From Oopsacas minuta (taxonomy: Eukaryota > Porifera > Hexactinellida > Lyssacinosida > Leucopsacidae), in assembly GCA_024704765.1 (NCBI GenBank), contig JAKMXF010000137.1, forward strand, positions 9,648 through 32,960: 23,313 nt of DNA. Reading direction: 5' to 3'. Positions 1-7,977 of this stretch are shown here, one piece after another. Made by a program: the position numbers and the translations under genes. Below the pieces are notes generated by a model. The model was not told the origin of the DNA. It saw nothing but the letters and a program-made list of their open reading frames with translations, and searched no databases. Position 1 is the stretch's first letter. Each line of letters opens with the position of its first letter.

Positions 1-172
1 ATTGTACTGTTAAATATATGGTTTGACTTATTAAAATCTATTATGTTGACTTTTAATATTCTAATATTAAATAAATCAGGCCGGGTGTGGTAAATCATTT
101 AATCTGATGATTCATAATTAACTAGGAGGCAGTAGAATCACACCTATAGATAATACATTATACTTTGAAAGT
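1..172. other. AT-rich sequence, nothing recognised
   Basis: No open frame, RNA gene or clear repeat was seen here. The dispersed repeats described below begin at 173. Confidence 0.5.
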
Positions 173-242
173 CGATGGTAATGACAATCCATGGTCCAAA
201 ATTTCAATAGAGTGCCATTGCCTTAGTATATAGAATGCTATG
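173..242 (+). repeat. 70-bp repeat, inverted partner at 19089-19158
   Basis: The reverse complement of these 70 bases matches 19089-19158 at 69 of 70 positions by eye. The single difference lies in the run ctatTgaaat versus ctatCgaaat. The repeat abuts the longer dispersed repeat starting at 251, so it may be the outer part of one composite element. It contains no open frame. Confidence 0.9.
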
Positions 243-250
243 ATTGAAGC

Positions 251-573
251 TATATTATTCTACTAAATATTCATTTTAGCAAAGAAAAAATTGAATTTTA
301 CTAATCTTGTTAGATATTCAAAAGTGTTAAAATTGAATTTTACTTCCCTGTTTGCCCCTATTATCAAGTGGAAGCTAATCTCAAGGATAATTTGAAATGT
401 TCACCCAAAGATGCCGAAATATGAATAATCATATGATAAATCAGTGTATATATATTTAATAGAATGTATTGACCAATAGAATTGCACTCTACGGTCAATA
501 CAAATACAATACAGTCCTAATTAAGTTACAAACAATCCACCAGAACTAATTTTATGCATTAATGCCTAATTAT
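251..573 (+). repeat. ~320-bp dispersed repeat, copy 1
   Basis: Aligns in the same orientation with 15061-15382, in intron 2 of the cathepsin L gene, with scattered substitutions and small indels (roughly nine in ten bases alike by eye). Shared landmarks include cttccctgtttgcccctatt and gtggaagctaatctcaagga. It has no coding potential, and its family is not recognised. Confidence 0.9.
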
Positions 574-577
574 GATC

Positions 578-796
578 CATGCCCAACTTTCCATAACATG
601 ATAATACATTATGGTATGATATCTTGTACCATTATGACGTAATCCTGAATATGCCCAATTAAGGTCATTTTCAAGATTCCGCATTAATCTTCAGAGATCT
701 AGAAAATGACCATAATTGGGCATATTCAGGATTACGTCACAATGGTACAAGATATCATATCAATATGTATTATCATGGTATGGGAAGTTGGGGATG
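578..796. mobile_element. Inverted-repeat MITE-like element
   Basis: Two arms of about 95 bp (about 578-672 and 702-796) are reverse complements with few mismatches, separated by a loop of about 29 bp. The arms share cctgaatatgcccaatt on the left and its complement on the right, and each contains a TGACGTAA-type CRE-like octamer. The near-complete foldback, small size and lack of coding content fit a non-autonomous DNA element. No clear target-site duplication could be fixed. Confidence 0.85.
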
Positions 797-895
797 TATT
801 ATACTTTGGCTATCTTGATAAGACTATAACTGTAACGCTTATCGAGTTATAAGTGAATATTGACATATAAGTACAATCGATGGTTTCAGCTGTAA

Positions 896-1201
896 CTCAA
901 GAAGGGGGAGCTGCATTTGTCAGAATTTCAATTGGCATTTGTCAGAATACTCGTAATTGTCACTGGTCAGAATCAATATTTTGGTTGACTGTCACTTGTT
1001 ATCGTTGGATCTGGAGCAGGCTGTGAGTTGCTTAGAGTATTTAGAACTCACGTTGTATTTGGTTAGGACAAGTGACAGTCAACCAAATATTAATTCTGAC
1101 AAGTTACAATCAACCAAAATATGATTCGGACAAGTGACAGTCACGAGTATTCTGATGAATGCCAACTGGAAATTCTGACAAATGCATGCACTTCTTCAAG
1201 A
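896..1201. mobile_element. Inverted-repeat element with distinctive loop
   Basis: The left arm (about 896-1000) and right arm (about 1067-1201) are inverted copies marked by gcatttgtcagaatttc, ggttgactgtcacttgt and their complements. The right arm has an internal duplication of the aagtgacagtcaaccaaa block. The loop at 1001-1057 carries a ~48-bp core that reappears at 16567-16613 and, inverted, at 22853-22902 inside a different element family. Confidence 0.85.
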
Positions 1202-1511
1202 ACTAGCCAACTTAATCATGACAATTTTTCGATATTTTGTACAAAATATATTTCTACTAATTCTTAAGTGAACTTTGGAATCAAAGCTCAATATTATTCG
1301 TTTTATAGATTTAGCATATTTCCACATATCATCCTATTAGGCGATAACATGACGTATTTCGACCGGAAAATATTTTCTAGATGTGGGATGATTTATCATA
1401 TGATATTTGTGAAACTTGCTGATAGCTTCAAAATATTTGTAATATGAGTTATTGTCTTCTAATCAATTCATATTTATCCCTGGTCCAGAAAATTGTAATT
1501 TCCAATCCTTA
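1202..1511. other. AT-rich spacer
   Basis: No gene or strong repeat is seen between the two transposon-like elements. The short open frame that starts at 1444 runs into the element at 1514 and has no protein-like composition. Confidence 0.45.
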
Positions 1512-1513
1512 TA

Positions 1514-1855
1514 CAGTAGATGCCGGAAATAAGAACACCGGTTATAAGAACCACGACTTGAATTATGGAATCTTTTGTATTCTACTCCATGGAATTTTTA
1601 CCGGTTATAAGAACATCATAATAGAAAACAGTTACTATATACCCCCATTTAACTTATACCGGCTATAAGAACGTTCTCATTACCAGTATGTTTGTAGAAT
1701 AGACATAATTAATAGTAGATATGAGAATACATTTCTTTAATATGGTTTCTACATCCAAATGTTTTCAAATGAAATGTTATCATAACCGGCGTCATACCGG
1801 TTATAAGAACATTATGTACAGTTCCTGACGATGTTCTTATAACCAGCATCCACTG
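1514..1855. mobile_element. pogo/Tigger-like MITE, copy 1 (complete)
   Basis: The element starts CAGTAGATGCCGG and ends in the complement of CAGTGGATGCTGG. It is bordered on each side by TA (1512-1513 and 1856-1857), the target site of the Tc1/mariner/pogo superfamily. Several copies of accggttataagaac lie in both orientations inside. The interior (a run including atatggtttctacatccaaa) matches the inverted partial copy at about 15600-15850. At 342 bp with no open frame, it is non-autonomous. Confidence 0.85.
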
Positions 1856-1926
1856 TATTACGTAGTTCACGATTATAGCCTATAATAATATTCAAAGATT
1901 TTTTAGTATTTAACATTTGACTATTC

Positions 1927-2121
1927 ATGGATCAAAAGAGTAAATCATGTCTCTCATGCAGATTAATAGGAGTAGCAGGGCCTTATGGAGTAGCAGTATA
2001 CTCTCTCTATGCTTACAGACGATCTAAACACTTATCAAATATCAGAGACGGTAGAATATTACTTGCTATAGCTTCTGGATTTTTCATGCTAGGAACTTAT
2101 GCTTTGTTCAATAAAAAGTAG
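1927..2121 (+). CDS. DMAC1: DMAC1-like (TMEM261/DUF4536) small mitochondrial membrane protein
   Basis: A 64-residue protein with no intron needed. It has an N-terminal CLSCR motif (Cys8 and Cys11), then two hydrophobic segments at about 12-30 and 43-61 separated by a basic loop (YRRSKHLSNIRDGR), and ends in KK. This CxxC plus two-helix layout is the DUF4536/TMEM261 pattern. The human member, DMAC1, is an inner-membrane factor for assembling the distal membrane arm of respiratory complex I. The start at 1927 puts the CxxC close to the N terminus; the longer N-terminal extension of vertebrate members is absent, or lies in an unseen upstream exon. An AATAAA (2110-2115) overlaps the last codons, so the 3' UTR could be very short. 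The family call rests on layout and motif, without alignment. Confidence 0.6.
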   Translation: MDQKSKSCLSCRLIGVAGPYGVAVYSLYAYRRSKHLSNIRDGRILLAIASGFFMLGTYALFNKK

Positions 2122-2607
2122 CTCCCAATTACCTTAAGTTGATATTTGGTATATAACTAGTCCTGGGGTATGGGAAACGGGAGGAGTAGGGCCGTAGCTG
2201 GGCTGGACCAGTAGCTACTCTGTACTATGCATACTTGCCAACTGTACAGCTTTTGGCGGGACGTCCCACCCTTTTGGAAATATGTTGAGGCTATGCTAAT
2301 GTCCAGCTTTTGTAGTAAAGTATAATGTACTAAGTAATGTCCCTTTTGGGAGACTACAATACAGTCACCTCCTGTTATAATGAATATTTTAAAATCTGAA
2401 ATTGTACGAATATTGGTCCGTAGCAGATATTCAATCGGTTATATCGAACTCCGCTTATATGGAAGAAATTATCGCGGCACTTGAGCTTAGATCAGCGTGG
2501 ACCATTGACCTATCACACAATTTGGAAGATAAATCATACTAATACAAAGTGAACACACCCATGGATCATTCATCAATATCATAAAGGACGAATAACTTAT
2601 AAAGCTC
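2122..2607. other. Intergenic, possible degraded transposon ends
   Basis: No gene was found. The stretch contains a 10-bp palindrome gggacgtccc near 2259 and a stretch at 2370-2470 (cctcctgttataatgaa, cggttatatcgaactccgc) that reads like eroded pogo-type terminal sequence. Neither is complete enough to delimit. Confidence 0.4.
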
Positions 2608-2777
2608 AGCTATACTATAGTACAGTTTTTGTGTATTAGCTTTTCTATGGTTGAGGAAGGCTCATATTTTCGGATTAATGAAAGTCACCTTTTAGGAATG
2701 AGGGTATGGGGTTTTTATATTACAAAGCTGTACTATACCATGGCTCAGTTATATATAAGGAATCTCATATAAGAAAT
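2608..2777 (+). repeat. ~170-bp dispersed repeat, copy 1
   Basis: Aligns in direct orientation with 12051-12220. The shared runs include cagtttttgtgtattagctt and tcggattaatgaaagt. Both copies begin with cagctatact and end near a degenerate complement of it (actataccat…gctcag), giving short imperfect terminal inverted repeats. The second copy is flanked by an 11-bp direct repeat; this one is not. Confidence 0.85.
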
Positions 2778-2903
2778 AGAAAATACACCTAATTCTCAAT
2801 CGCTCATTTTCCATTGTATGTGCCGTCAGTCAGTCGATGTGTCAATCCCATAACTCCATCGTCCATCTGGCTTAGATATGCCGTGAGGTGGCTGTACAAA
2901 TAG

Positions 2904-3278
2904 CTACAACAATTTGAGATTTCCAATCAATCTTCTTAACCTAATCTCATCCCCAAACACCCCCAACACCGTACATGCTCCCGCTTCAACCTGTGTCCTC
3001 CCTGCGTCTCTAACCAGATAGCATGCTAGTCCCTCCTCTCCAGCATCTCTAAACAAACTCATCAATTCTTCTGTTGTGTGGCATTGTAGCACTACTTTAG
3101 TTTGTCCTGCTAAATACCAAGAATTGCAGTGCCTACGTAGACTACTGTTATTAGTTATCTCAGTGTATAGAGATAGACAAGCATGAGCTACCTGAGCTGC
3201 TATCTTACCAGCTCCCATCCTCAGCTCTTTGTTAACTATAAAAGTCATTCTGTATGTGCTAGCTGAAGTTATACCCAT
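2904..3278 (-). CDS. PTRH2: Peptidyl-tRNA hydrolase 2 (PTH2 family)
   Basis: A 124-residue single-exon protein. PTH2 enzymes cleave the ester bond of peptidyl-tRNA released prematurely from ribosomes; animal PTRH2 is mostly mitochondrial and also signals in anoikis. The family signature is plain: RMGAGKIAAQVAHACLSLY at residues 20-38 (compare the family's MGxGKxAAQxxHA), GQTKVVLQ at 58-65, and the strongly conserved DAGRTQ at 91-96 followed by the TVLG motif at 103-106; the protein ends in LKLL. The length equals the catalytic domain alone, so the N-terminal membrane anchor of vertebrate PTRH2 is missing. A TAA lies in frame a few codons upstream of the chosen ATG, so the start is well supported unless an upstream exon is spliced on. 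RDAGRTQ argues against the paralogue PTRHD1. The gene converges on the DMAC1-like gene. Confidence 0.88.
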   Translation of the reverse strand: MGITSASTYRMTFIVNKELRMGAGKIAAQVAHACLSLYTEITNNSSLRRHCNSWYLAGQTKVVLQCHTTEELMSLFRDAGEEGLACYLVRDAGRTQVEAGACTVLGVFGDEIRLRRLIGNLKLL

Positions 3279-3491
3279 TACAGCTTTATCTACAGATAAT
3301 TCTTAAAATATAGCTGTGAGATTATTTAATACGAGCCTTTGGCTCGACGCATTGCTTCTCGAGGTATCCATTATTTTCCAAATTGACGGTCCCTTTGAGT
3401 ATATTTAGAACAATGTAATTCACAAATATACGTATATGGCATATATACAATTGAATTATTTGTAGATCAACCCCCTCAGTAGCCGTTGAGA
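3279..3491. other. Presumed upstream region of the PTRH2-like gene
   Basis: AT-rich, with no gene. A small inverted run, gagcctttggctc, lies near 3332. No convincing promoter element was seen. Confidence 0.35.
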
Positions 3492-3558
3492 GCAAACCTG
3501 TACATATATTATGAGATTTGGTTAATTTGTTTACTTTATAGTCATAAAAACAATGAAA
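3492..3558 (+). repeat. Short repeat carrying the empty site of a hAT-like insertion
   Basis: Matches 17548-17582 joined to 17669-17705 on the same strand, through agcaaacctgtac, gagatttgg and ttgtttactttata…tcataaaaacaa. The uninterrupted gttaattt (3521-3528) corresponds to the gctaattt duplicated around the inserted element at 17585-17668. Confidence 0.85.
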
Positions 3559-3587
3559 ATCTGATTCATCATGTTGGATATGTTTAG

Positions 3588-3713
3588 TGAAGTTTTATTG
3601 AATTCTATTTGCTTCATTGATAAACACGATAAATACATAGTTATGCGACAACTTGAAAATTGCATACCGTAAATCCTTTCCTTGACAACGGACAACCAAC
3701 AATTGAGATATAA
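3588..3713 (+). repeat. ~126-bp dispersed repeat, copy 1
   Basis: Direct-orientation match to 19684-19820 with only a few differences; the shared run includes aaacacgataaatacatagt and ataccgtaaatcctttcctt. The reading frame that would continue the THAP fragment at the second copy is open here for 28 codons up to taa, but the substitutions between the two copies change amino acids. It is probably a transposon-derived segment. Confidence 0.85.
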
Positions 3714-3829
3714 TACCTTACTATAGGAAATTAACGCGATTGAGAAGGAGAACATTTGTATATTCACTACTTTATGCGAATAAATATTGAGAAATTATTC
3801 AATTTTCTAAATATAAAAAGAAATAATTC

Positions 3830-4290
3830 CTAAACAAATAATATGTCCTTGTAAGGGTCTAGATCTCGGAACTCCATATCTCCCTTTCTGGAATTCGTGA
3901 CTGCTGAAGCAATCACTGAATATGACCAATCAGCTTTGATAATTTCTATCCCTTTCTCCAAGTTGAAGAAAAGTGAAAAGTTCACCCATCAATCTGCCAT
4001 GTTTCGGCTTCAATGTTAATAGTTTGAAGTCAACATCGATGGTAGTAATGTCTCTACCAGGCTCCTGAAGCATGGCAGCAGTAATCGTTTCGGTAAAGTA
4101 ATTACTGAATGCCTTCTTCTCAAAATGTTTAAAAGACCTATTTGTTGAGAGGTCCAGGGCAAGCGAAAACCTTCTCCTTTAAGATGTTTAGTGCTTCTGC
4201 CTGCTCCATCGGACTGTAATAAAATTGGTATTTCCAAACCACCTTGCAAAAGCGGAGAACTTCTAGGCTTCACACAAGATATTATTCCCG
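3830..4290 (-). pseudogene. Decayed coding remnant of unrecognised family
   Basis: Read on the minus strand, protein-like sequence is spread over three frames. First comes SPMEQAEALNILKEKVFACP (about 4150-4220). After a shift comes NRSFKHFEKKAFSNYF and later DFKLLTLKPKHGRLMGELFT. After a second shift comes GIEIIKADWSYSVIASAVTN, then DMEFRDLDPYKDILFV and a stop (3830-3832). Stops close each earlier frame just after the shift points. Composition and periodicity look coding, but frame changes without good splice sites suggest decay; unrecognised small introns are the alternative. I do not recognise the family. A loose resemblance to DUF4476-type helical repeats is too weak to use. Confidence 0.5.
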
Positions 4291-4639
4291 AAATACAAAC
4301 TCCATTTTTTAGTGCGTACTATAAATAACGACTGATCTCTCTTGGAATATGCCGAACTGTCGTTATAGACAACTTCCCGAGTAATTTTGTTTGTCCGGCC
4401 ACTGCGAAATTATTATAAATATTAGTATTCTTCTGTTTGAGAAATAATGTCTTGTCCCAAAATAGGTTATCAGTCCGCTTGATAGACATGGCATCCTCTC
4501 AAACCAGTCACGCATCGGAAAACTTGTAAATTGGGAGTTTGCCCATCCATTGTATAAATTTGCTAAATAGTATAAATAGCAGGAAATTAACGCGAATTGG
4601 AGTTAGTGTTGATTTCCTATAATAAGGTAATATTGATAT

Positions 4640-4961
4640 CAGAGATCGAACCGGTCGGGTCGGGTCGGCTACCGGTCGAAGATCTCGACCGGCCGTTCAT
4701 GATTTCTGAATATAGTAAATCTGAATTTGATACTGTAATCATATTGACCAAAAACTTCAACTTAGTAGTTTGATTAAACTAGAGCAAAAGAGATTTTCTA
4801 CTTTCTGCTATATCCACAAAATATTCAACATATTCTCGCCGTGTGCCACTTGTGTCACAAGTGGCAAGGTGTTCCAATACTTTTGGCCAGGCAGTGTATA
4901 GTCAAAGTTACCAGTCGACCGGTCGGGTCGGGTCATGAAAAGCTGACCGGTTCCATCTCTG
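4640..4961. mobile_element. hAT-like MITE
   Basis: Terminal inverted repeats begin CAGAGATCGAACCGGTC on the left and, read inward from the right, CAGAGATGGAACCGGTC. The 8 bp outside are attgatat (4632-4639) and atagatat (4962-4969), seven of eight identical, which fits a hAT-type 8-bp target duplication. Just inside both ends is a cggtcgggtcgggtc block. A Tc1/mariner-like end lies nested within (4869-4897). No open frame. Confidence 0.8.
4869..4897. mobile_element. Tc1/mariner-like terminus, nested fragment
   Basis: Read on the minus strand, CACTGCCTGGCCAAAAGTAT leads into tggaacacc. This resembles the widespread mariner/Tc1 terminal pattern with GCCAAAAGTATTGG, and a TA follows the CACTG end at 4898-4899. 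It adjoins a perfect short palindrome (gccacttgtg/cacaagtggc) around 4852-4865. No opposite end was found, so it is a remnant. Confidence 0.5.
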
Positions 4962-5082
4962 ATAGATATACACATTTGTAAATAATTCTTAATGAATTCA
5001 GTAATTTTCTGTATTATTATATAATTATTAGTTATCAGTTAGTGTTTACATTTTATGTTCTATAAGCACAGAGAATTTTATA

Positions 5083-5222
5083 CAGTGGAACCCGCATAAT
5101 CCGACACCTCTGTAACTCCGGAATTTAGCTAAACCGACATTATTTCTTTTCACGGATAGTTTTGTATAGAAAACAACCTCAATAACCCGGAACCTCGCTA
5201 CTCCGTAATCCGACAATTTAAT
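5083..5222. mobile_element. pogo/Tigger-like terminal fragment
   Basis: Begins CAGTGGAACCCGCATAATCC after a TA. The motif ccggaac-ctcgctactccg and ccgtaatccgaca recur internally, in the style of pogo/Tigger ends with repeated 'aaccncgnnataatccgaca' blocks. The opposite terminus is not visible before the N at 5265, so the element is truncated or interrupted there. Confidence 0.55.
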
Positions 5223-5265
5223 GATGATCAAGTAATATAAATTCGGTCTCTATAAACCGACGATN

Positions 5266-5391
5266 TTCCTGTGGAGTACTGGTTTATTATATTATTTTCC
5301 CTGTGGAGTACTGGTTTATTATATTATTTTCCTGTGGAGTACTGGTTTATTATATTATTTTCCCTGTGGAGTACTGGTTTATTATATTCTT
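5266..5391 (+). repeat. Tandem repeat, 4 units of 31/32 bp in a 63-bp higher-order pair
   Basis: Four near-identical units built on gtggagtactggtttattat alternate between a 31-bp form (ttcctg start) and a 32-bp form (ttccctg start), making two copies of a 63-bp dimer. The ambiguous base at 5265 directly precedes the first unit, so the array may be collapsed or truncated in the assembly. Open frames through it only reflect the repeat and are not genes. Confidence 0.95.
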
Positions 5392-6442
5392 TCGTATTAT
5401 ATTTTCTACACTCAATGCTAATTTTCCACGACCAATTAGCAATTACTATATTTTTATAACATTCCTTTCCTTACGTAGTGTTTCTTTTGTTTCATTTATA
5501 GAATGCCTTCCGTAAAACTATGGCAAAAAGCAGAAACTTTGCCGCAATTAGATAGTTTTCAGCCGATAAAACAGGCCATAAGGCCGACCAAATGTGACCC
5601 ATAACTTGGCTTAGGTGGAATACTGTTAATTATTGGCACAAGTTGTGTTTATGAGCTCAACAACAAACTTTCCAAACACCAACACAAAGAAGTATAAGAC
5701 TATAAACAACAAAAGAATCACCTCTCTATAAAGTCACATAATATTTCACTTTAACAAACATTCGTATTACGATATAGAGTAAGAGTTGTTAGAGAAAAGA
5801 TTACCTCAACCCATGGCTTACTATATACACGGCTAGTTAAGCTAAGAATAGACAAAATCATTCCCAAGCAATTGATTATATTCTGTTTGAGTATGAAGAA
5901 TTGCAGTTATCATTACAAATTCAACTGTAAATAGGTTCTTTTCACAATCATAAAACACATTTCGAAATCCTTATTCTACTTTTTACTACCCGTACAACCC
6001 CATGCTCAACCTAGTCCATACTGATTATACAGCATTCCAATGTCAATATGTGTTGTCATGTTACTTATCATTATTGTTTACTTGTTTACATATACAGTAG
6101 AATCTGTTTAGCGCCAAAAACAATTATCTAACAAGTTATAACATTGTCCCGAATTAGTTGATTATTCAATTCTCCACAAATTGAAAGTAATAGCTAATAC
6201 AGCATAGCAACTAATTCTATACAAGGAATGTGAGTAGTTATAACTGGAACTAATTTACAAGTTGAAAGCTATCTGATCTAACACACCCGTAATTCTGTGA
6301 GACAATAGTCTCGTGGTAGAGTTCAAGGAAATTGGATTAGTTGTAACTTTCTATTTCACCACTTGACACCTGAATAATTAACCTACAAACTTGTATAAAT
6401 CAGTCTGTAAATGAGAATAATCATAAACAGAACAACAAACAA
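5392..6442. other. Intergenic region upstream of the NHL gene
   Basis: Over 1 kb of AT-rich sequence. It holds one small candidate exon (5503-5604, listed separately) and an isolated TACAGTAGAATCTG at 6093-6106 resembling a pogo-type end without a partner. No TATA box is clear close to the NHL start codon. Confidence 0.4.
5503..5604 (+). CDS. Possible small exon, 33 codons, unknown
   Basis: A good splice-acceptor-like tract (tttcttttgtttcatttatag) ends one base before an ATG that opens 33 codons: MPSVKLWQKAETLPQLDSFQ, then a lysine/arginine-rich tail ending KCDP and taa. The composition is more protein-like than surrounding frames, but there is no recognised family and no upstream exon. It may be a terminal exon, a transposon remnant or chance. 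Confidence 0.2.
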   Translation: MPSVKLWQKAETLPQLDSFQPIKQAIRPTKCDP

Positions 6443-7606
6443 ATGGCCACCAAATACCCAGATGAAATTCCTACCAACAATTTCGAAATAGCTGAACAAC
6501 AGATCCACTCCACGTTCGAGAAGATAATTATAATTGCGACAAAGAGGAGAGATCAACTGCTTGTCCAGCTGTTCGATATTAAGCAGGACAATCTGAGGAA
6601 GGAGATTACAAGAAAGAAACAAGTAGCAGACCTGGAGAATCTAATCCAACAATTAATGGAAACTAGCATTCAGCAGAACCAATTATTAAAGTTTCAAAAT
6701 GACCAGATGAGGCAAACAAGAGCTGAAATACAGAAACACGGAAAAGAAACAATTATCCCAATCACTTCCCTCAATACTGAGGGTCTTGACTCTCTCATAG
6801 AACAGCTTGAGAAGTTGGGGTCTATTCAGGATATGGCTGTACCCTACAGAAAAAAGACCGAGCCGATCAGAAGGATTGGGGGTAAGGGCAGTAAGAAAGG
6901 AGAGCTGTATTTCCCTCATGGACTAACTCTAGACGGAGATAAGATCTATATAGCAGATACATTCAATAGTAGAATACAGATCTTCTCTACAGAGGGTAAG
7001 TTCATTCATGAATTTGGTAAGGGGCAGCTAAAGGCTCCACACGGTATAGCATTACATAATGAATGGGTGTTTGTAAGTGATTTGGTAATTGGTACTGTAT
7101 TTAAATTCTCTAAAACAATAAACAAATTATTAAACAGTGTTAAGGCAGGTATCAGTCACCCTCATGGTCTAACAACTGACACAAACGGAGAAGTGTTAGT
7201 TGCAGATTCTAATAATAGAATTGCAGTATTCAGCTCTGATTTACGACATATTAGAGAAATAGGAAAAGACAAACTCAAATCCCCGACAGACGTCAAAATC
7301 AATAATAATAAGATATTTGTAGCAGACAAAAATAGGACTAAAAATATTCACATATTCTCTAAATCTGGTGATTTGTTGAAAAGTTTCATAAAATTCGAAA
7401 ATGGAGAAGGAATTATGTTTATGTGTTTTGATTTGTATAATAATATTTTAATTAGCGATTTTTTGGGAAATTCAATTAATATATTTACTAAAGATGGACA
7501 GCTGATACACAAAATTAAATGTAATGATCCTACAGGAATAGTTGTTAATAATAACTTTGATATTATTTGTGCTAGTTGGTGTGATCATGTAATAAATATA
7601 TATTAA
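6443..7606 (+). CDS. Coiled-coil / NHL beta-propeller protein (TRIM-NHL-like without RING or B-box)
   Basis: A 387-residue intronless protein. Residues about 15-100 are charged and helical (EIAEQQIHSTFEKI, then Gln/Lys/Glu-rich heptad-like sequence) and probably form a coiled coil. From about 145 to the end are six NHL-type blades. Each begins with a P(H/T)G-like turn and continues into a (V/I)xVAD strand: FPHGLTLDGDKIYIADTFNS (157-176), APHGIALHNEWVFVSD, HPHGLTTDTNGEVLVADSNN, SPTDVKINNNKIFVADKN, a weaker fifth with NNILISDF, and DPTGIVVNNNFDIICASW. Six blades make a full NHL propeller, the RNA- or protein-binding platform of Brat, LIN-41 and TRIM2/3. No cysteine/histidine RING or B-box precedes the coiled coil, so no E3 ligase activity is implied. 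The last two blades are more AT-rich and less regular. Specific function is unknown. Confidence 0.85.
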   Translation: MATKYPDEIPTNNFEIAEQQIHSTFEKIIIIATKRRDQLLVQLFDIKQDNLRKEITRKKQVADLENLIQQLMETSIQQNQLLKFQNDQMRQTRAEIQKHGKETIIPITSLNTEGLDSLIEQLEKLGSIQDMAVPYRKKTEPIRRIGGKGSKKGELYFPHGLTLDGDKIYIADTFNSRIQIFSTEGKFIHEFGKGQLKAPHGIALHNEWVFVSDLVIGTVFKFSKTINKLLNSVKAGISHPHGLTTDTNGEVLVADSNNRIAVFSSDLRHIREIGKDKLKSPTDVKINNNKIFVADKNRTKNIHIFSKSGDLLKSFIKFENGEGIMFMCFDLYNNILISDFLGNSINIFTKDGQLIHKIKCNDPTGIVVNNNFDIICASWCDHVINIY

Positions 7607-7977
7607 TTTCCTGCATTTACTTGTTCGTTTATTATTATTAAATATTGCTCCCACTTTATCACATTTTATTTATAAGAATCTTAATGAAGGTGTCAACCAA
7701 CAATTTTTCCTATGAAAATCACTTAGGACTGTTTTACATTACGTCACACAATTTCTGAAATTATACCTGTTTCCTGCGTTTTCACTGGTGGACCCAATCC
7801 TGTCATCTGTGGACCGTCAATGGGTACATTGAACAGGTGATGTAACGTCTGAACAGCCCATTAGGAATTGACAAAATTCACACCTGCCACTAGTTGTTAA
7901 TCTTCTCTACTGGTCTGATAAATACATCACATAATTACTATTCATAATTACAACAATTAGACAACCCAACAACTCAA
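7607..7977. other. Intergenic, nothing recognised
   Basis: AT-rich spacer between the NHL gene and the broken thioredoxin-like gene. It contains attacgtcaca (about 7739), one of several TGACGTAA-like octamers in the window, but no gene. Confidence 0.4.

Noticed and set aside
1444-1668. 74-codon open frame on the plus strand
   Set aside because: It runs into the inverted-repeat MITE at 1514-1855 and its second half translates the accggttataagaac repeats.
4016-4273. 85-codon minus-strand open frame
   Set aside because: It overlaps the decayed remnant in a different phase; the other frames give more protein-like sequence.
5271-5515. Two overlapping open frames with repeated EYWFIILF-type peptides
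   Set aside because: They are translations of the 31/32-bp tandem array in two frames, beside an N.
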